Origin: Gracilaria domingensis
Taxonomy: Eukaryota > Rhodophyta > Florideophyceae > Gracilariales > Gracilariaceae
Direction of reading: 5' to 3'
Assembly: GCA_022539475.1 (NCBI GenBank)
Contig: VCMS01000128.1
Span: forward strand, 124,001 to 188,000
DNA: 64,000 nt
This document shows positions 1 to 10,103 of this stretch, one piece after another. Both the position numbers and the translations under genes were made by a program. The notes beneath the pieces were generated by a model that had not been told where the DNA came from, made no database searches, and was given only the letters and a program-made list of their open reading frames with translations. The first letter of the stretch is position 1. Each line of letters opens with the position of its first letter.

Positions 1-773
1 ATAGGTGGGACAAAGAACTTTCTCACAACCATTCCTCGTGCCAACCCTTCAAATGCCTTTGCTGTTACAGCAGAATGACTGGGGGATTCTTCACATACCC
101 AAAGTGGGAACGACACAGTTCCGGAGACCATCACAAAGTACCCCGAGTTCTTCCCTTCCAGCTTGTCTTCGTTTCTCAAGGTCTCGAAGTCGGTATGTAG
201 TTGCTGTCGCTGGCCGGTACATAAGATCCTCCCTCCGGTCTTCGGTGCATACATTCTCTCATTCGGTTGCTTGTTGTCTTGTAGCGCCAACGTCGCACAT
301 ATCTGACCAAGCCGAGCATCTAACAACGCCCTCTTCTTCACAAGCAAATGCGTCTCCGGTCTATTCTCCAGCTCGTCCACTATACCTCTTCTCGTCGTCA
401 TATACCTCCCATTGTCCGCGTTAATTATAGAAATCCAAGTAGTTTGATTCTCCGGTACCCTGAGGTCTGTGGCTTCTTCGAAACTTTTTTTGAAGAAGCC
501 CAATATCTCGACGCTTACATCCCCATCGATGAGCTTGCTGGGACTTTCAGCCATCTTTAAAAGGTCGTTATCACAAGCAAAGCCTTCCAAAATACAGAAC
601 CCTCTCTCCCGAAGCTCAGCCTTCTTGTTCACAAGATACATATACGCGAAGGAATCGTTCTTCACTGCCTCTGCCCATAGGGTCCCATCATCAACCTCCC
701 CCTCTCCTACGGCCTCGTTGAGAAGCTTCTGACCCTGATATGCAGCATGCCAAAACACATGTACTGAAAGGGT
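1..773 (-). CDS. Open frame running off the left edge; possible 2OG-oxygenase-like protein (partial)
   Basis: Read on the minus strand, the frame from 773 down to 1 has no stop codon (about 257 codons) and leaves the window, so its end is missing. The first Met codon is at 641; the frame is already open upstream, after a TGA at 776-774. A CTTTCAG just upstream could be a splice acceptor, so an earlier exon is possible. Visible features are a segment reading FWHAAYQGQKLLNEAV, a mixed Glu/Lys region, and an H-T-D-F followed by hydrophobic strands (GYFVMVSGTVSFPLWV). An HxD followed by such strands is what 2-oxoglutarate/Fe(II) dioxygenase-fold proteins show at the first metal ligands, but the second His would lie outside the window. 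Function is not established. Codon-like structure and length make a real or recently active gene plausible; a transposon-borne frame is the main alternative. Confidence 0.5.
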
Positions 774-790
774 TCAACCCTTTCAGTACA
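760..790. repeat. 31-nt perfect palindrome
   Basis: The sequence is perfectly self-complementary around a single central base at 775, with arms TGTACTGAAAGGGTT and AACCCTTTCAGTACA. It lies directly upstream of the minus-strand open frame. It could be a terminal structure of a mobile element or a cruciform-forming site. Confidence 0.85.
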
Positions 791-798
791 TTAGAACA

Positions 799-1400
799 GT
801 ACGTGATACCTTTATGGTTGTGTGTGTGCTGTGTGTACTAACTGTATGCCAGTTTTGCGGTGTTGCGTTGCGATGAGTGGAAGACTGTGGCACAGGAGGC
901 GTTGAGGGTGGATCGTGAAGCAGTGGAGGGTGAATGTGTCGTATTAGCGGACTGGAAACGTGGAGAGGTATGTAACGTGTCGAGAAGGAGTTCGTGTGTG
1001 TTATCTGAATGCTAACTGTGTGTCTCATTACTGTTTCTTGCGGGGTCTTGATTCTTGAGTAGGGACGTGAAGGTGTGTTTGGGTACGAGAACTGGAGGAT
1101 TTGAAAACGTAGGGAGATATCGCATTGCAAGGGTTCTGTGTGCGATATGGATCCTAACTGTGTTTCAGTGTGTGTTTCTGTGCGGCGCCACGATGAAAGT
1201 GTATGGACGGTGGTTGGGACTGAATGGGATGGAGAGGTAAGAGTTTCAGGTATCGAAGAGACGTTTCTTGGTTGTTTTGAGTATGGCTACTAACTTTGTG
1301 TCCGTTTACGGCTTTCTGTGATTATGCGATCGAGGTATGTGGACTGTGAGAAGGAAGATGCTACATGCAACAGCCGATGAAGAAGTTCTGAATATGAGTT
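799..1400 (+). repeat. Degenerate four-copy repeat with CTAAC-TGTGT cores and splice-like signals
   Basis: Four copies of a core resembling CTAACTGTGTNTC occur at about 837, 1010, 1152 and 1288, at intervals of roughly 140-170 bp, each followed by a related segment that aligns around a GATGA..GTGTATGGAC-GTGG pattern. The cores look like intron branch sites (TACTAAC, TGCTAAC, TCCTAAC, TACTAAC), and donor-like GTACGT (799), GTATGT (968) and GTAAGA sit before them. Between 854 and 967 the sequence is open for 38 codons and ends at a GTATGT donor. It may be a gene made of repeated short exons, or a decayed tandem repeat. No protein family is recognised. Confidence 0.45.
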
Positions 1401-1635
1401 CTGGGTTTGATCAAGGTGTTTTGAGGATATGCGGTCGCAGTGGTGTTGCTCAGGGGGTACTGAAGCAAATGAATGTTTCAGCCGTAGTATTCTCGGAGAC
1501 TGGCTGCGTTTGGTCCAGACTGGTCTGCTCACAGGCGCCTTCATTGGGTCCGTTGGTGGACCACCCGAATGGCCCCACTCACTTAGAGCACTAGCAAAAG
1601 TGGAGGACTGGAAGTACCGTTCTGCCATCTTTCAT

Positions 1636-1815
1636 ACTTGCTAGTTTTAGATGTCTAGTATCAAAAATATAGCTTACTTTAGCATACCTCAGAATCAATC
1701 ATTAGTCGTAGTTTTCGGTAGTTTTTCCTCCAAATGGAAACTGCAGAAAGTGCAATTTAACATATGAAAAACTAGCACTTCAAAACTAGCATTTTTGGAC
1801 TGCTAACTAGCAAAA
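1636..1815. repeat. AT-rich segment with inverted CTAG-containing ends
   Basis: This AT-rich stretch begins with CTTGCTAGTTTTAGATG and ends with copies of AACTAGCA plus CTAACTAGCAAAAC, which are roughly inverted relative to each other. It abuts the truncated 3' end of the minus-strand LTR element. It resembles a short foldback insertion (MITE-like), but no target duplication was identified. Confidence 0.35.
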
Positions 1816-3441
1816 CGGGAACACAGACGCGGGCTCCCTACCCAACGTGATAGCCTCTAACGAGGGTGAAGGTGCCAATACCACGCGGTTGCGGGAGATC
1901 TGCTCATGCGCGTCATCGATCTCGACCACAACAGTTTCCGGTGGGACTGAGATTACCTTGTAAGGTCTATCCGTCATAGGCGAGAGCTTATGACGGTTGC
2001 CCTTCTCAGGCTTGTATTTTTCCTTCCTTACGAAGACATAGTTGCCCACAGTAAGTGGTTCAGCGGTTCTTTCTCGTAAGCGAGCATCAAAATCAAGCTT
2101 GTAAGCCGCTTGTGCTTTCGCCATGGATTTTCGCGCGGCGGGGATAACTTCGTGAGAGAGGTTTTCCATTGTTGGCGATAATCACCCACGGATGAGAAAC
2201 TGCCCAAGGAAGCTTGTGATTCTAACGCCGGTGGCGGGGGTGTCCTTGACAAAACCAGTTCGAATGGAGAAACACTAGTAGTCCTGTGTACCTGCGTGTT
2301 GTACGCAAAGATTAACGCGTCAGTGTATAAGTCCCATGTTTGTGGTCACCAATGTAAGAACGGAGAGATGCGAGCATCTTACGGTTGTACAGTTCAACTT
2401 GCCCAATATATTGAGGATGGTAAGTGGTCGTGAAGAGGTTCTTCATGTCCATGATGCGGCATACATCCCGGAAGAACCGGGATGCGAATTGCTTTCCGTT
2501 ATCGGATAACAACTCCGAGAACCGTATACGAAGATCCAGTGCGTGGCAAATGCCTGCGCGAATGTGATCGCGGTGATCCTCTTAAGAGGTACTGTGCGAA
2601 CCAGTTTCGAGAACCGACCCGTGATAACGAGAAAGAACTTATTTCCTCTCCGGATGGTAAACAATGGTCCGAGAATATCGATTGCTACAAATTCAAGCGG
2701 CACCCTAACAGGGAATAGTGTCACTTTCTTAGAATTCTTCCGGAGTTTCTCACGATTTTTTGCGCAATCGGCACAGAAACATACCGTAACGTAACAATCC
2801 ACCGCCATGGCGGGCCAGTAGAAGTCTCTCCTCACGGTGAGGTACAATCCTCTTCCACCTGCGTGGCCGCCTACTTTTGCGTAATGCGAAAGGTGTAGGA
2901 TCCTCGTCTGCAACGAGTGTGATACCACAACTTGTGAGTGTGACTCGACTGTCCTTATGAGATAGCCGATGTTGTTGACCTCGAATGGGAGGGTGGCTCT
3001 ACCGTTAAGTCGGGCATGGATCGTGATGCAGAACGGGTCTCCATGTTGTTCTTGGATCATTTCTTCCGGTGATACCGGTACAAAATTTCCCAGTAGGGGC
3101 TTTACAGCCTCGGCTTTGCCTTTAACAAACAGTTCATCAAATTCAACGTCCAGATCTTCCCAGTCATCTGTCCAGTCGTCAAGCTGCCACTCCGGAGGTT
3201 CCGGTTCATCACCGTCGACGACGAAGCAAGGAATATCACCGTCCTCGACGACCAGAGCTTCTTTACTCATAGGTAAGCGCGACAGCGCGTCCGCATGGGT
3301 GTTCAGGGTCCCCTTTTTGTATACGAGGTCGAAGTCGAATTCTGCTAGACGGAGCCTCCACCGCATAAGGCGGCCTGATGTGTCAGAGATATTCATCAAC
3401 CACCTCAACGAAGAGTGATCCGTGTACACGGTGAAGTACAC
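1807..3441 (-). pseudogene. RNase H C-terminus and integrase of the minus-strand element (frameshifted)
   Basis: The piece from 3441 to 2443 starts inside RNase H (YTDHSSLRWLM, then HADALSRLP, a typical end of the Ty3/gypsy RNase H), followed by an acidic spacer and the integrase HHCC zinc domain (H..H..C..C ending CADCAKNR), then the first catalytic aspartate context AIDILGPL. The frame breaks near 2500. The piece 2512-2312 carries LSDNGKQF (second Asp) and a QVELYNR (Glu) context. The piece 2169-1807 is the C-terminal region. The function in an intact element would be cDNA insertion. Three frames are needed to read it, so no intact integrase is made. Confidence 0.88.
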
Positions 3442-4177
3442 ACCTAGCAGAGAGAGACGGAGGGTGGATAATGCTCATACAACAGCAAGGCACTCCTTCT
3501 CGGAAACGGACTAGTTCCGCTCATGAACGTTTAGCGAACGTGACCCGTACCCTACGGGTTTTCGTTCTCCTTCGGGAGTGGTCTAGAACAGCACGAAGCC
3601 TACTTGGTAGTCGCTCAAGTTCGTGTCCACGGAGAACGGCAATTCCGGTTTTGGTATGGATAGGATTGGTGCTGATGTAACAGCCTCTCTCAAGAAGTTG
3701 AACGCTTCCGCTTGTGCGGGAGTGAAGGGATCCAATTTCGGTGGCTGATCTTTTCGCAAGAGCGCGTTAGGGGGAGCCTCAATGTCCGAAAAGCTCGGTA
3801 CAAACCGTCTGTAGACGTTAACCAACCCTAGGGAGGAGCATAGTTCCGTTTGAGTTCGCGGTTCCTTCGCCTTGGCGAGTGACCTGACGGGAGCTTTCTC
3901 GATCGTTAGCCTTCCTGGACGGATGATGTTTCAAAGATACTTGACGATGTCGGTGAAGAACTCACACTTCCTCAACTTGAGGGTTATTCCTGCATCACGA
4001 AGAGTAGTCATCACGTCCCTGACACGGGTGAGATGATCGTCCAGATTACTGGAAACAAGATGATATCGTCAAGGTAGACGAGACAGGTCCGCTATTTGAA
4101 GCGGCTCAACAAGATGTCGATGGCACGCTGGACGTAGCAGGCGCGTTGGTTAAGCCGTAAGGCATCCGCTTGAAGCG
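3442..4177 (-). pseudogene. Decayed reverse transcriptase C-terminal half and connection region
   Basis: Translation in shifting frames on the minus strand gives RMPYGLTNAPAT, then an in-frame TAG, then VYLDDIILF, the catalytic YxDD box of reverse transcriptase, followed further on (3825-3583) by FVPSFSDIEAPPNALLRKD-like RT-thumb and connection sequence. No frame is open throughout. It joins the RT N-terminal piece to the right and the RNase H piece to the left. Confidence 0.85.
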
Positions 4178-5782
4178 TTAGGAGCACGAGTGGCACACGA
4201 ACGCAGTCTTATCGTGGTATCCCTTCCTGATGGGGACTTGCCAGTATCCCCAATTGGCATCCAAAGCTGTGAACACGGTAGCGTCACCAAGCGAATCGAT
4301 ACACTCGTCCATACGAGGGATTGGGTAAGCGTCTCTTCCCGTCACGGCATTGAGACGACAATAGTTGACACAGAACCTCCAAGTTCCGTCGACCTTGACA
4401 GCCAGTACCAATGGGGATGCCCACGGCGATTGCTCGTGTTCGATGACACCTGCGCGGAGCATCTTGTACACTTGGAACTGTTCTTCCTCCTGAGCTTTCG
4501 GTCCTGTCCTGTAAGGGGGTTTTGAAATCGGACGCGTATTCGGTAACAAATTGATAGGGTGTTCCGTTGCATAAATCTCTCCAAGAAAGACATCCCACAT
4601 TGGGGTAACCTCCCGTAACATGTCTCTTAGACGTTCACGGTGCGACTCCGATACATGACCCGGATCAAGTTCCTCGAGCGCCTTCAAGGGGTCAACCATG
4701 TCGTAGCTCGTGGACTCACGCTCTTCTGTCCCTGACACAGGGTGTGGTTCTGAGTCAATCGGTTTCCTCTCCGTTGCCACGGTACTGGTATTTGTAGAAG
4801 CAGCAGGAATTGCAACTCCCTCCGCCTCCTTAGATGAAGCCACGTGCTCTTCGGAGGTAACTATTTCGAGGACATCGGCGGCCGTCATCTTCGTCGGAAG
4901 CATCGCGAGTGGGTGCGGTGTCACGGATCCAATGACTTGGTTCTTCACCAGATACTGGGAGGTGCTGCCAAGATTGGCAACTAGTATCCAAAACGAAGTA
5001 TCCGGTGTGACTTGCACAACGCCATTCGCGACAGCCAGTTGGCACTTCTCGTACAACGGGGGTAATAGTTGAATAATCTGAAGACCGTGTTGACGGGAAT
5101 TAACTGACACCATAACTTGGGACTCAGGCGGGATGCGGATCGACGAAGCGACGTAGAGCTTGGTGGACTCGCGCGACGCCAGTGCCGGCGCCTGCGCAGC
5201 AGGGAGTGGAACTTGCTTCCGCGATGACTGCTTCAGCGGACGAGGAATGATCGGTACCGATGAACAATCGTCGAGTTCTACACGCCTGAGGCGGGGCCTG
5301 ATTGTATCGAAAAACCTGTCGCAGTAATCGCAACCCAAAATGACTGGGGCAGCCAATGAACGACAAACGATGAAGTCGACCCTCACCACGGAAGTTCCCG
5401 AACGCACGACTAAGTCGATTGTTCCCACCGTTGTTAACGGGTTGTTATTAACGTCAGCGACATCCGGAAGCACGATGCGGCGGATACGTTCCCGCAATTG
5501 CGTTGTGAGAAGAGACTTCACGATGAAGTTCGGACCTGCATCTGTGTCTAGTACAGTCAGGTAACGCACCATAAACTGGGGGCTCAGGCCAAGGTCACCG
5601 TACACCTTATAGTTTTGCTTGGCTATCACCATAGTTCGTTCCGGGATCCGGTTATTCCTTACCCGTATCCACGGTCGACGCAGAACACCGAGGTGCTCCG
5701 AATCCGCGTCTGCGGCGTCTTTTCTCGAGAGGAATTTCACCGGAGAGCGAGGCAACGACGCCTCTGGCGTGAACAGTCTCAA
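4178..5782 (-). pseudogene. Protease and N-terminal reverse transcriptase of the minus-strand element
   Basis: The frame holds a retropepsin-like domain with VLDTDAGPNF, followed by a spacer, then reverse transcriptase beginning SPWASPLVLAVKVDGTWRF and running through ALDANWGYWQVPI before the frame breaks at 4178. Retropepsins use D-T/S-G; here the third residue is Asp (GAT where GGT is expected), which should inactivate the enzyme. The related plus-strand element keeps DTGA at the same place. In an intact element this polyprotein would process Gag-Pol and copy the RNA. The minus-strand copy is a dead remnant. Confidence 0.88.
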
Positions 5783-5820
5783 ATCTGAGAACGAATCTCC
5801 CGAAACGGAGACTCCCTCGT

Positions 5821-7881
5821 TCAGTTTTCCGGAACTTCCGCCTGCGGCGGCTGCTCAGGTTTTTCGGCAACGAGTGCTTGGGCTCGCTGACTGTGGGGTC
5901 CCGCGTTAGCGGTGGGGGGTTCGGCATTAGGCCGAGGGTTTGGATGCATAGGTGATGCTTGGACATTCCGCTGCGGCGGTGGTGCTACAACAGCGTGAGA
6001 GAAGTCCGTCTTCGCACGCAAGTACGACGTCATAGGGACGGTTTTCTTCTTCTCCGGAGTCAAAGCTTCATAGTTCACCGTGACTATCGGCATATCCCTC
6101 ATCGAGAGAAGGCATTGCGGTGAAATGTGACCATGCCTATAGCAAAGGTGACAGATCGTCGTTGCCATTCCCGAACGTCGGGTACCATTCCGGGAATCGG
6201 TGAACCCTACCCTGGGGCGAGTGGCTTTCCATCCAGGCCGTTGAAAACGGGTTGCTCCGTTCGCATACGGGATTCTTGGTCCGTTCACACGGTTGGAATC
6301 TGCGTAAAGCAGCGGACCGTCCCGAGCGGTATCGAAGGAGGCATCCGTAGTCGACGGTAGTTCCGTAGTTGAAATGGAACTCAGGCCCTCCTGGGCTAAC
6401 TGGACGTTGTCATACTCTTTTAGGGAGGCCTCGCTCGCTAGCAGCGACAAGGATGGGGGGCCAGTCTACATCATCAACACCTTGGCGTACTTTGACCTGG
6501 TTACAGGACCTCGTGCACGGAGTGCAACACCCTCCGCTCGAGCGTACTGGACTAACTCGAGGTAGGTAATCTTCCGCTTATCCTCGCGGTAGCCGGCGAC
6601 CAAGATCTTGATGGTCGGGTCGAGGCCGTCGACGAACATCGTACACCGTTCCCCTGCGAGGTAGACATTACCACAACGGTGGAAAGCCCTATTCAGGCGT
6701 ACCGAGTAATCGGTTTCCGTCCCTCCAGACTTCTGCCGGGTGCCCCGGAGTGCCAGGATGGCCGTGCCGATTGCATCGTTGGTGGCGTACGAGCGCAGCA
6801 AGTACTGGACCGCTTCCGGCCAGCACGTAACCCCTCCTTCGGAGGCACGAGATGAGCCTCTTACAGAGTTGAACTGGTCTTCGCTACTCCCTGTAAGAAA
6901 TACGGCAACACAATGTAGGCCTGGCCTTCGTTCATCCCTAGAACATCGGTCTCCGCCACGAAACGGGCGAGAAAATCAAGCACCAGGACTGGGTCGTCTC
7001 CAGAAAAGGTCTGGTTACGCAGTGAGAGCTGCATACGGCGGATGCAGTCCTTCACCTTACCCGTCCCACGGGGTGTGCGATCCAATGAGGAATCGTCCAA
7101 ACGGTAGTACCGGTATGAAAGTAACTTCCGATACATCTGGTTCGTGGGCTTCAGCTCCTTCAAACCGGAGTGCTTCCGTCCTTTCGACCGGGTACGAACA
7201 GCACCTTGGGTGGCCGATGACCGCTTCGAGCGTGATGAGTGCCCTGCACGACCATTTTCGGATGAGAAATCGAATGAATCCGAACTACCTGGAACATCCG
7301 GTGCGTCGTCTGACGAATTCGAGTCCGAGTCGGAGTACTGATTGTCCTCTTTGACTTTCCACCTGCGGCGAGATTTGTCCCGACCGGTGTTCTTGTCGCG
7401 ATGCGACACTTCAACCGGCTCCGATGGAGTGGCGAGTTCCGCGATAGCGGCCTTCTCCAACGTCTCCAGACGGCTTCGAATCCGATCAAGTCGGGTCTCA
7501 ATTCCTTCCAAGAAGGCAGCGGGTCCTCCTATGCATTCTAGCACGGAGCTGAAATCAGACCGTAGGATACGGAGATCCTCAGCGGCATCCTTCACAGGAA
7601 ATGTGCGAACTTCCTCCCGGAGAGTCCGGACTTCTCCCGCGAGGGAATCATGGGCCCCCATAAGGGAATTGTGAGCAGCTTGCAGCAGGCGAACCTGCTT
7701 TTCTAGGGTCGTACCCTGGGGGTTGTCAACCTTCTCCTGACGCTACTGAGACACCTCGGCGGTAGCATTCACCTGCCCAGCAGGAGCCGGTTCGGCAACG
7801 GCAGATGCCGGAGCAATCCCATCAGTGGGAGGAATTAACGAGGAAAACGGAAGTGTCCGGCCCGCCGGTGGGTTAGACGTC
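5821..7881 (-). pseudogene. Gag of the minus-strand element, main part (broken)
   Basis: Reading down from 7881: a Pro/Ala-rich N-terminal stretch, an in-frame TAG near 7743, then a long frame (from Met at 7661 to 6861) with a coiled-coil-like region, an acidic Ser/Asp stretch and the start of the capsid-like domain (FSGDDPVLVLDFLARF). It shifts frame near 6800 for the rest of the capsid-like domain (6801-6466) and again for 6450-5821. The last piece has the nucleocapsid zinc knuckle CHLCYRHGHISPQC (CX2CX4HX4C). At least two frameshifts and a stop are present. The N-terminal end is separated from its upstream exon-like portion (16752-16937) by the nested plus-strand element. Confidence 0.85.
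7877..7881. repeat. Target-site duplication, left copy (ACGTC)
   Basis: ACGTC immediately precedes the TGTAGAGC start of the 5' LTR. The same five bases follow the 3' LTR at 16757-16761. Joining the flanks through one copy restores the gag reading frame of the minus-strand element, which proves the nesting. Confidence 0.95.
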
Positions 7882-8725
7882 TGTAGAGCAAAACGCCCGG
7901 ATTTCTGGTCGTGCTCGCGCTGCTTTTTGCAGATTTACCGGGTTTCTCGGAGTTTTACCTCAGAATGTTGAGGATTGAGTTGACGGTCGCAGGACAAAGT
8001 ATAGATTGTTGGCCTGGATGGTGGACACATCAGGTGTCCACGTGGTGGATGTGTCCGCTCACGCGGATTGCCCTCTGAGCCGAGGGGCACGGTACACGTG
8101 TAGTGTATTGTGCGGACGTGTACCGGTATAGTTGATACTGTAAGATAGTATAGTGATCCCTACTTAAGGGTTGGTCTCACGGCCACCCTCTTGGGAAGTA
8201 AAGATAACCGAGTGTTCGGCTCTAAGTACCTCGCCTGCGCGGGATCGCGACTCCTTCTTGGAGAGCTTCCGTGCCGTCTACGGTAGTACTTATCCACCTC
8301 GCGTCTCTGAGGAGTTCCCGTTTACCTACGGTTATATTTATTGTTTGTTTTCTCTTGTTTTCTGTTTATTTTCCCGCTCTTACGGTTGTTCTCCGCCCTG
8401 TGTGTACAGGTCTCTTGTTGTTGTTGTTCTCTTGTTCCCTCTTTTTGGGTCTGTGTTCCGTACATACGGCCTGTTTCCCCCCTGTATTTCCCCTATCCCT
8501 TTGGAATTCCCGTTGATACGGTTACTACCGCCTCTTTTGGGTTCATCCCTTACCTCCGTCTGTAAGTCAGAAAGAGGTCGCCCAAAGTTACGCCCGGCTA
8601 GTGTCGACCTCATCGGAGGGCTCTTCCGCTGCGCCACCCTTCATAGGGAGCAAGGCTGAACACCTTGAGAGTACCGCGCACGCGGGTGGTTTTTGTCTCC
8701 TTCCGCGGAGTGATTTTGCTCTACA
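7882..8725 (+). repeat. 5' LTR of the nested element
   Basis: This is an 844-bp direct repeat of 15913-16756, bounded by TGTAGAGCAAAA and TTTTGCTCTACA inverted termini. Visible differences from the 3' copy are four single-base changes (near 7956, 8156, 8704 and 8712). It includes a pyrimidine-rich T/C stretch at about 8340-8530. Open frames inside it are probably incidental. Confidence 0.95.
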
Positions 8726-8727
8726 AG

Positions 8728-8746
8728 TGGTCTCCCGACCTAGAAG
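8728..8746 (+). other. Primer-binding site of the nested element
   Basis: TGGTCTCCCGACCTAGAAG lies two bases after the 5' LTR. Its complement ends in CCA and fits a tRNA 3' end with C at position 61. The identical 19 bases occur on the minus strand at 16992-16974 for the host element, so both elements use the same primer tRNA and belong to one lineage. Confidence 0.85.
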
Positions 8747-8851
8747 TTGTCGATTGATCCGTTTTAATGGTTGTCTCTTTGGTTGAGTCTACCCGGTTTG
8801 GTGTTCCGGAAGTCTCGAAGTCGAGTTTGTCGTTTTTGACGTGTCGGTCTA

Positions 8852-9708
8852 ATGTCTCGATTGCCACCGAATGAAACTCGGAATCGTTCCCTACCTATGT
8901 CTGTTGTTGGCGCTTCCGTCGCGCCTCCGCAACTGCGGTTTGTTCAGAATGTTCTCATTCATGATGGATTTGGCCCTGGCCTCAGGAATTCCCGACCTTC
9001 CCTTTCGGTATCCCCAGATGTTGGGTTTGTTGACTCCACGCCGATGGAGAATACTCGCCCCTCTGGTGGGTTCCATTCCCTTTACTCTGAGTTGGAGGCT
9101 CGCGTCTGCACGTTGCAGCTCGTGCAGTCCTCAATTCTAGAGGTTTTGAACACCCTTCTCTCTAAGGTTGATGAGACCCTGGCTAGGGATGTTCGCGGTG
9201 ATTTGCTCGAGGTGATGTCGAGTTTATGGTGAAAACTTTCGATGGTCCTCTGACGAGGTGTGATTCAAAGTTCAGTCGTATCGACCAACGTTTGGAGTCG
9301 TTGGAACATACCATTTTGATGACCAATCATGATACCGAGTCATCGGATTGCAAGCCCAATCTTGGGAAACGTCGACGTCATTCACGTTCGAAGAATCGCA
9401 GGAAGCGAATGAAGTCCGAAGTTGTTCGGTTTGTTTCGTCCAGTTCTGATTCTGGTCTTCCCGACACGGAGTCGTCTGCTACAGATGTCTCTGAGATGTC
9501 AGAGTCGGATACCGATTCGTCGGAGTGGTCCTCGTCATCGATAGGTGCTTGGCAGCGAGAGCTTGAACGAATTGATAAGGGTCTTTCATCGAGTGATTCT
9601 CTCGATGGAGAGTCTGGTCCGAAGAAGTCGGTTACCTTTTCGAAGGAGATTTCCACACCGCTTGGTGGTCCGGGTGATTTCTCGTATGTTACCGATAAAC
9701 CCAGATAG
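8852..9708 (+). pseudogene. Gag N-terminal region of the nested element (two overlapping frames)
   Basis: An ATG at 8852 opens a 126-codon frame (MSRLPPNETRNRS) that ends at 9232. It overlaps a second frame starting at 9226 that continues to 9708 with a basic cluster (KRRRHSRSKNRRKRMK) and then a Ser/Asp/Glu-rich stretch. The same order (coiled-coil-like, basic, acidic) occurs in the Gag of the minus-strand relative. The capsid-like domain that should follow is missing: the stop at 9708 is only 40 bases before the zinc-knuckle frame. Whether the overlap is a frameshift mutation or a translational frameshift cannot be told here. Confidence 0.7.
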
Positions 9709-9747
9709 GAAACGTCTTCTTTTGACGCCCCTACTCAGTGGGATCCT

Positions 9748-10101
9748 GTGTTTCCGCTTCGTACAGGTGTTGACCGTAGTGGTTGTGCGGTTATCTGTCA
9801 CCACTGTTACGGGAAAGATCACCACGGTTCGGTGTGTACTCCCCCTATCAGGGATCTCGACATCGTCGCTGATCAGTACGAGATGTTGACTGCTGAAGAG
9901 CAGAAGACCGTTCCGATTGGTTCTTACCTTCTTGCGAAGAATGTCTGTTCACATACAGGTGTCCCCCACTCTTCGAGGTTTGCCGACACTTGGCCGATGC
10001 CTGTTCCTCAGGTCGTTGACAACATCACCACTTCTGTGGAACCACCTGGTTTTCAGGAGAAGTTTCGTCCGTCACGAACGGATTTGGCTCCGAAAAACTG
10101 A
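9748..10101 (+). pseudogene. Nucleocapsid zinc-knuckle segment of the nested element
   Basis: This frame contains CHHCYGKDHHGSVC, a CX2CX4HX4C zinc knuckle, followed by a stretch (EMLTAEEQKTVPIGSYLLAK) that matches the equivalent EALTPEKKKTVP segment of the minus-strand element. It ends with TGA at 10101, just before the protease frame, which is in a different register, suggesting a gag-pol frameshift arrangement or damage. Confidence 0.75.
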
Positions 10102-10103
10102 GT

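Noticed and set aside
8171-8659. 162-codon frame with hydrophobic segments, repeated at 16202-16690
   Set aside because: It lies wholly within the LTRs. Identity between copies reflects LTR homology, not coding constraint, and the T/C-rich composition makes false membrane segments.
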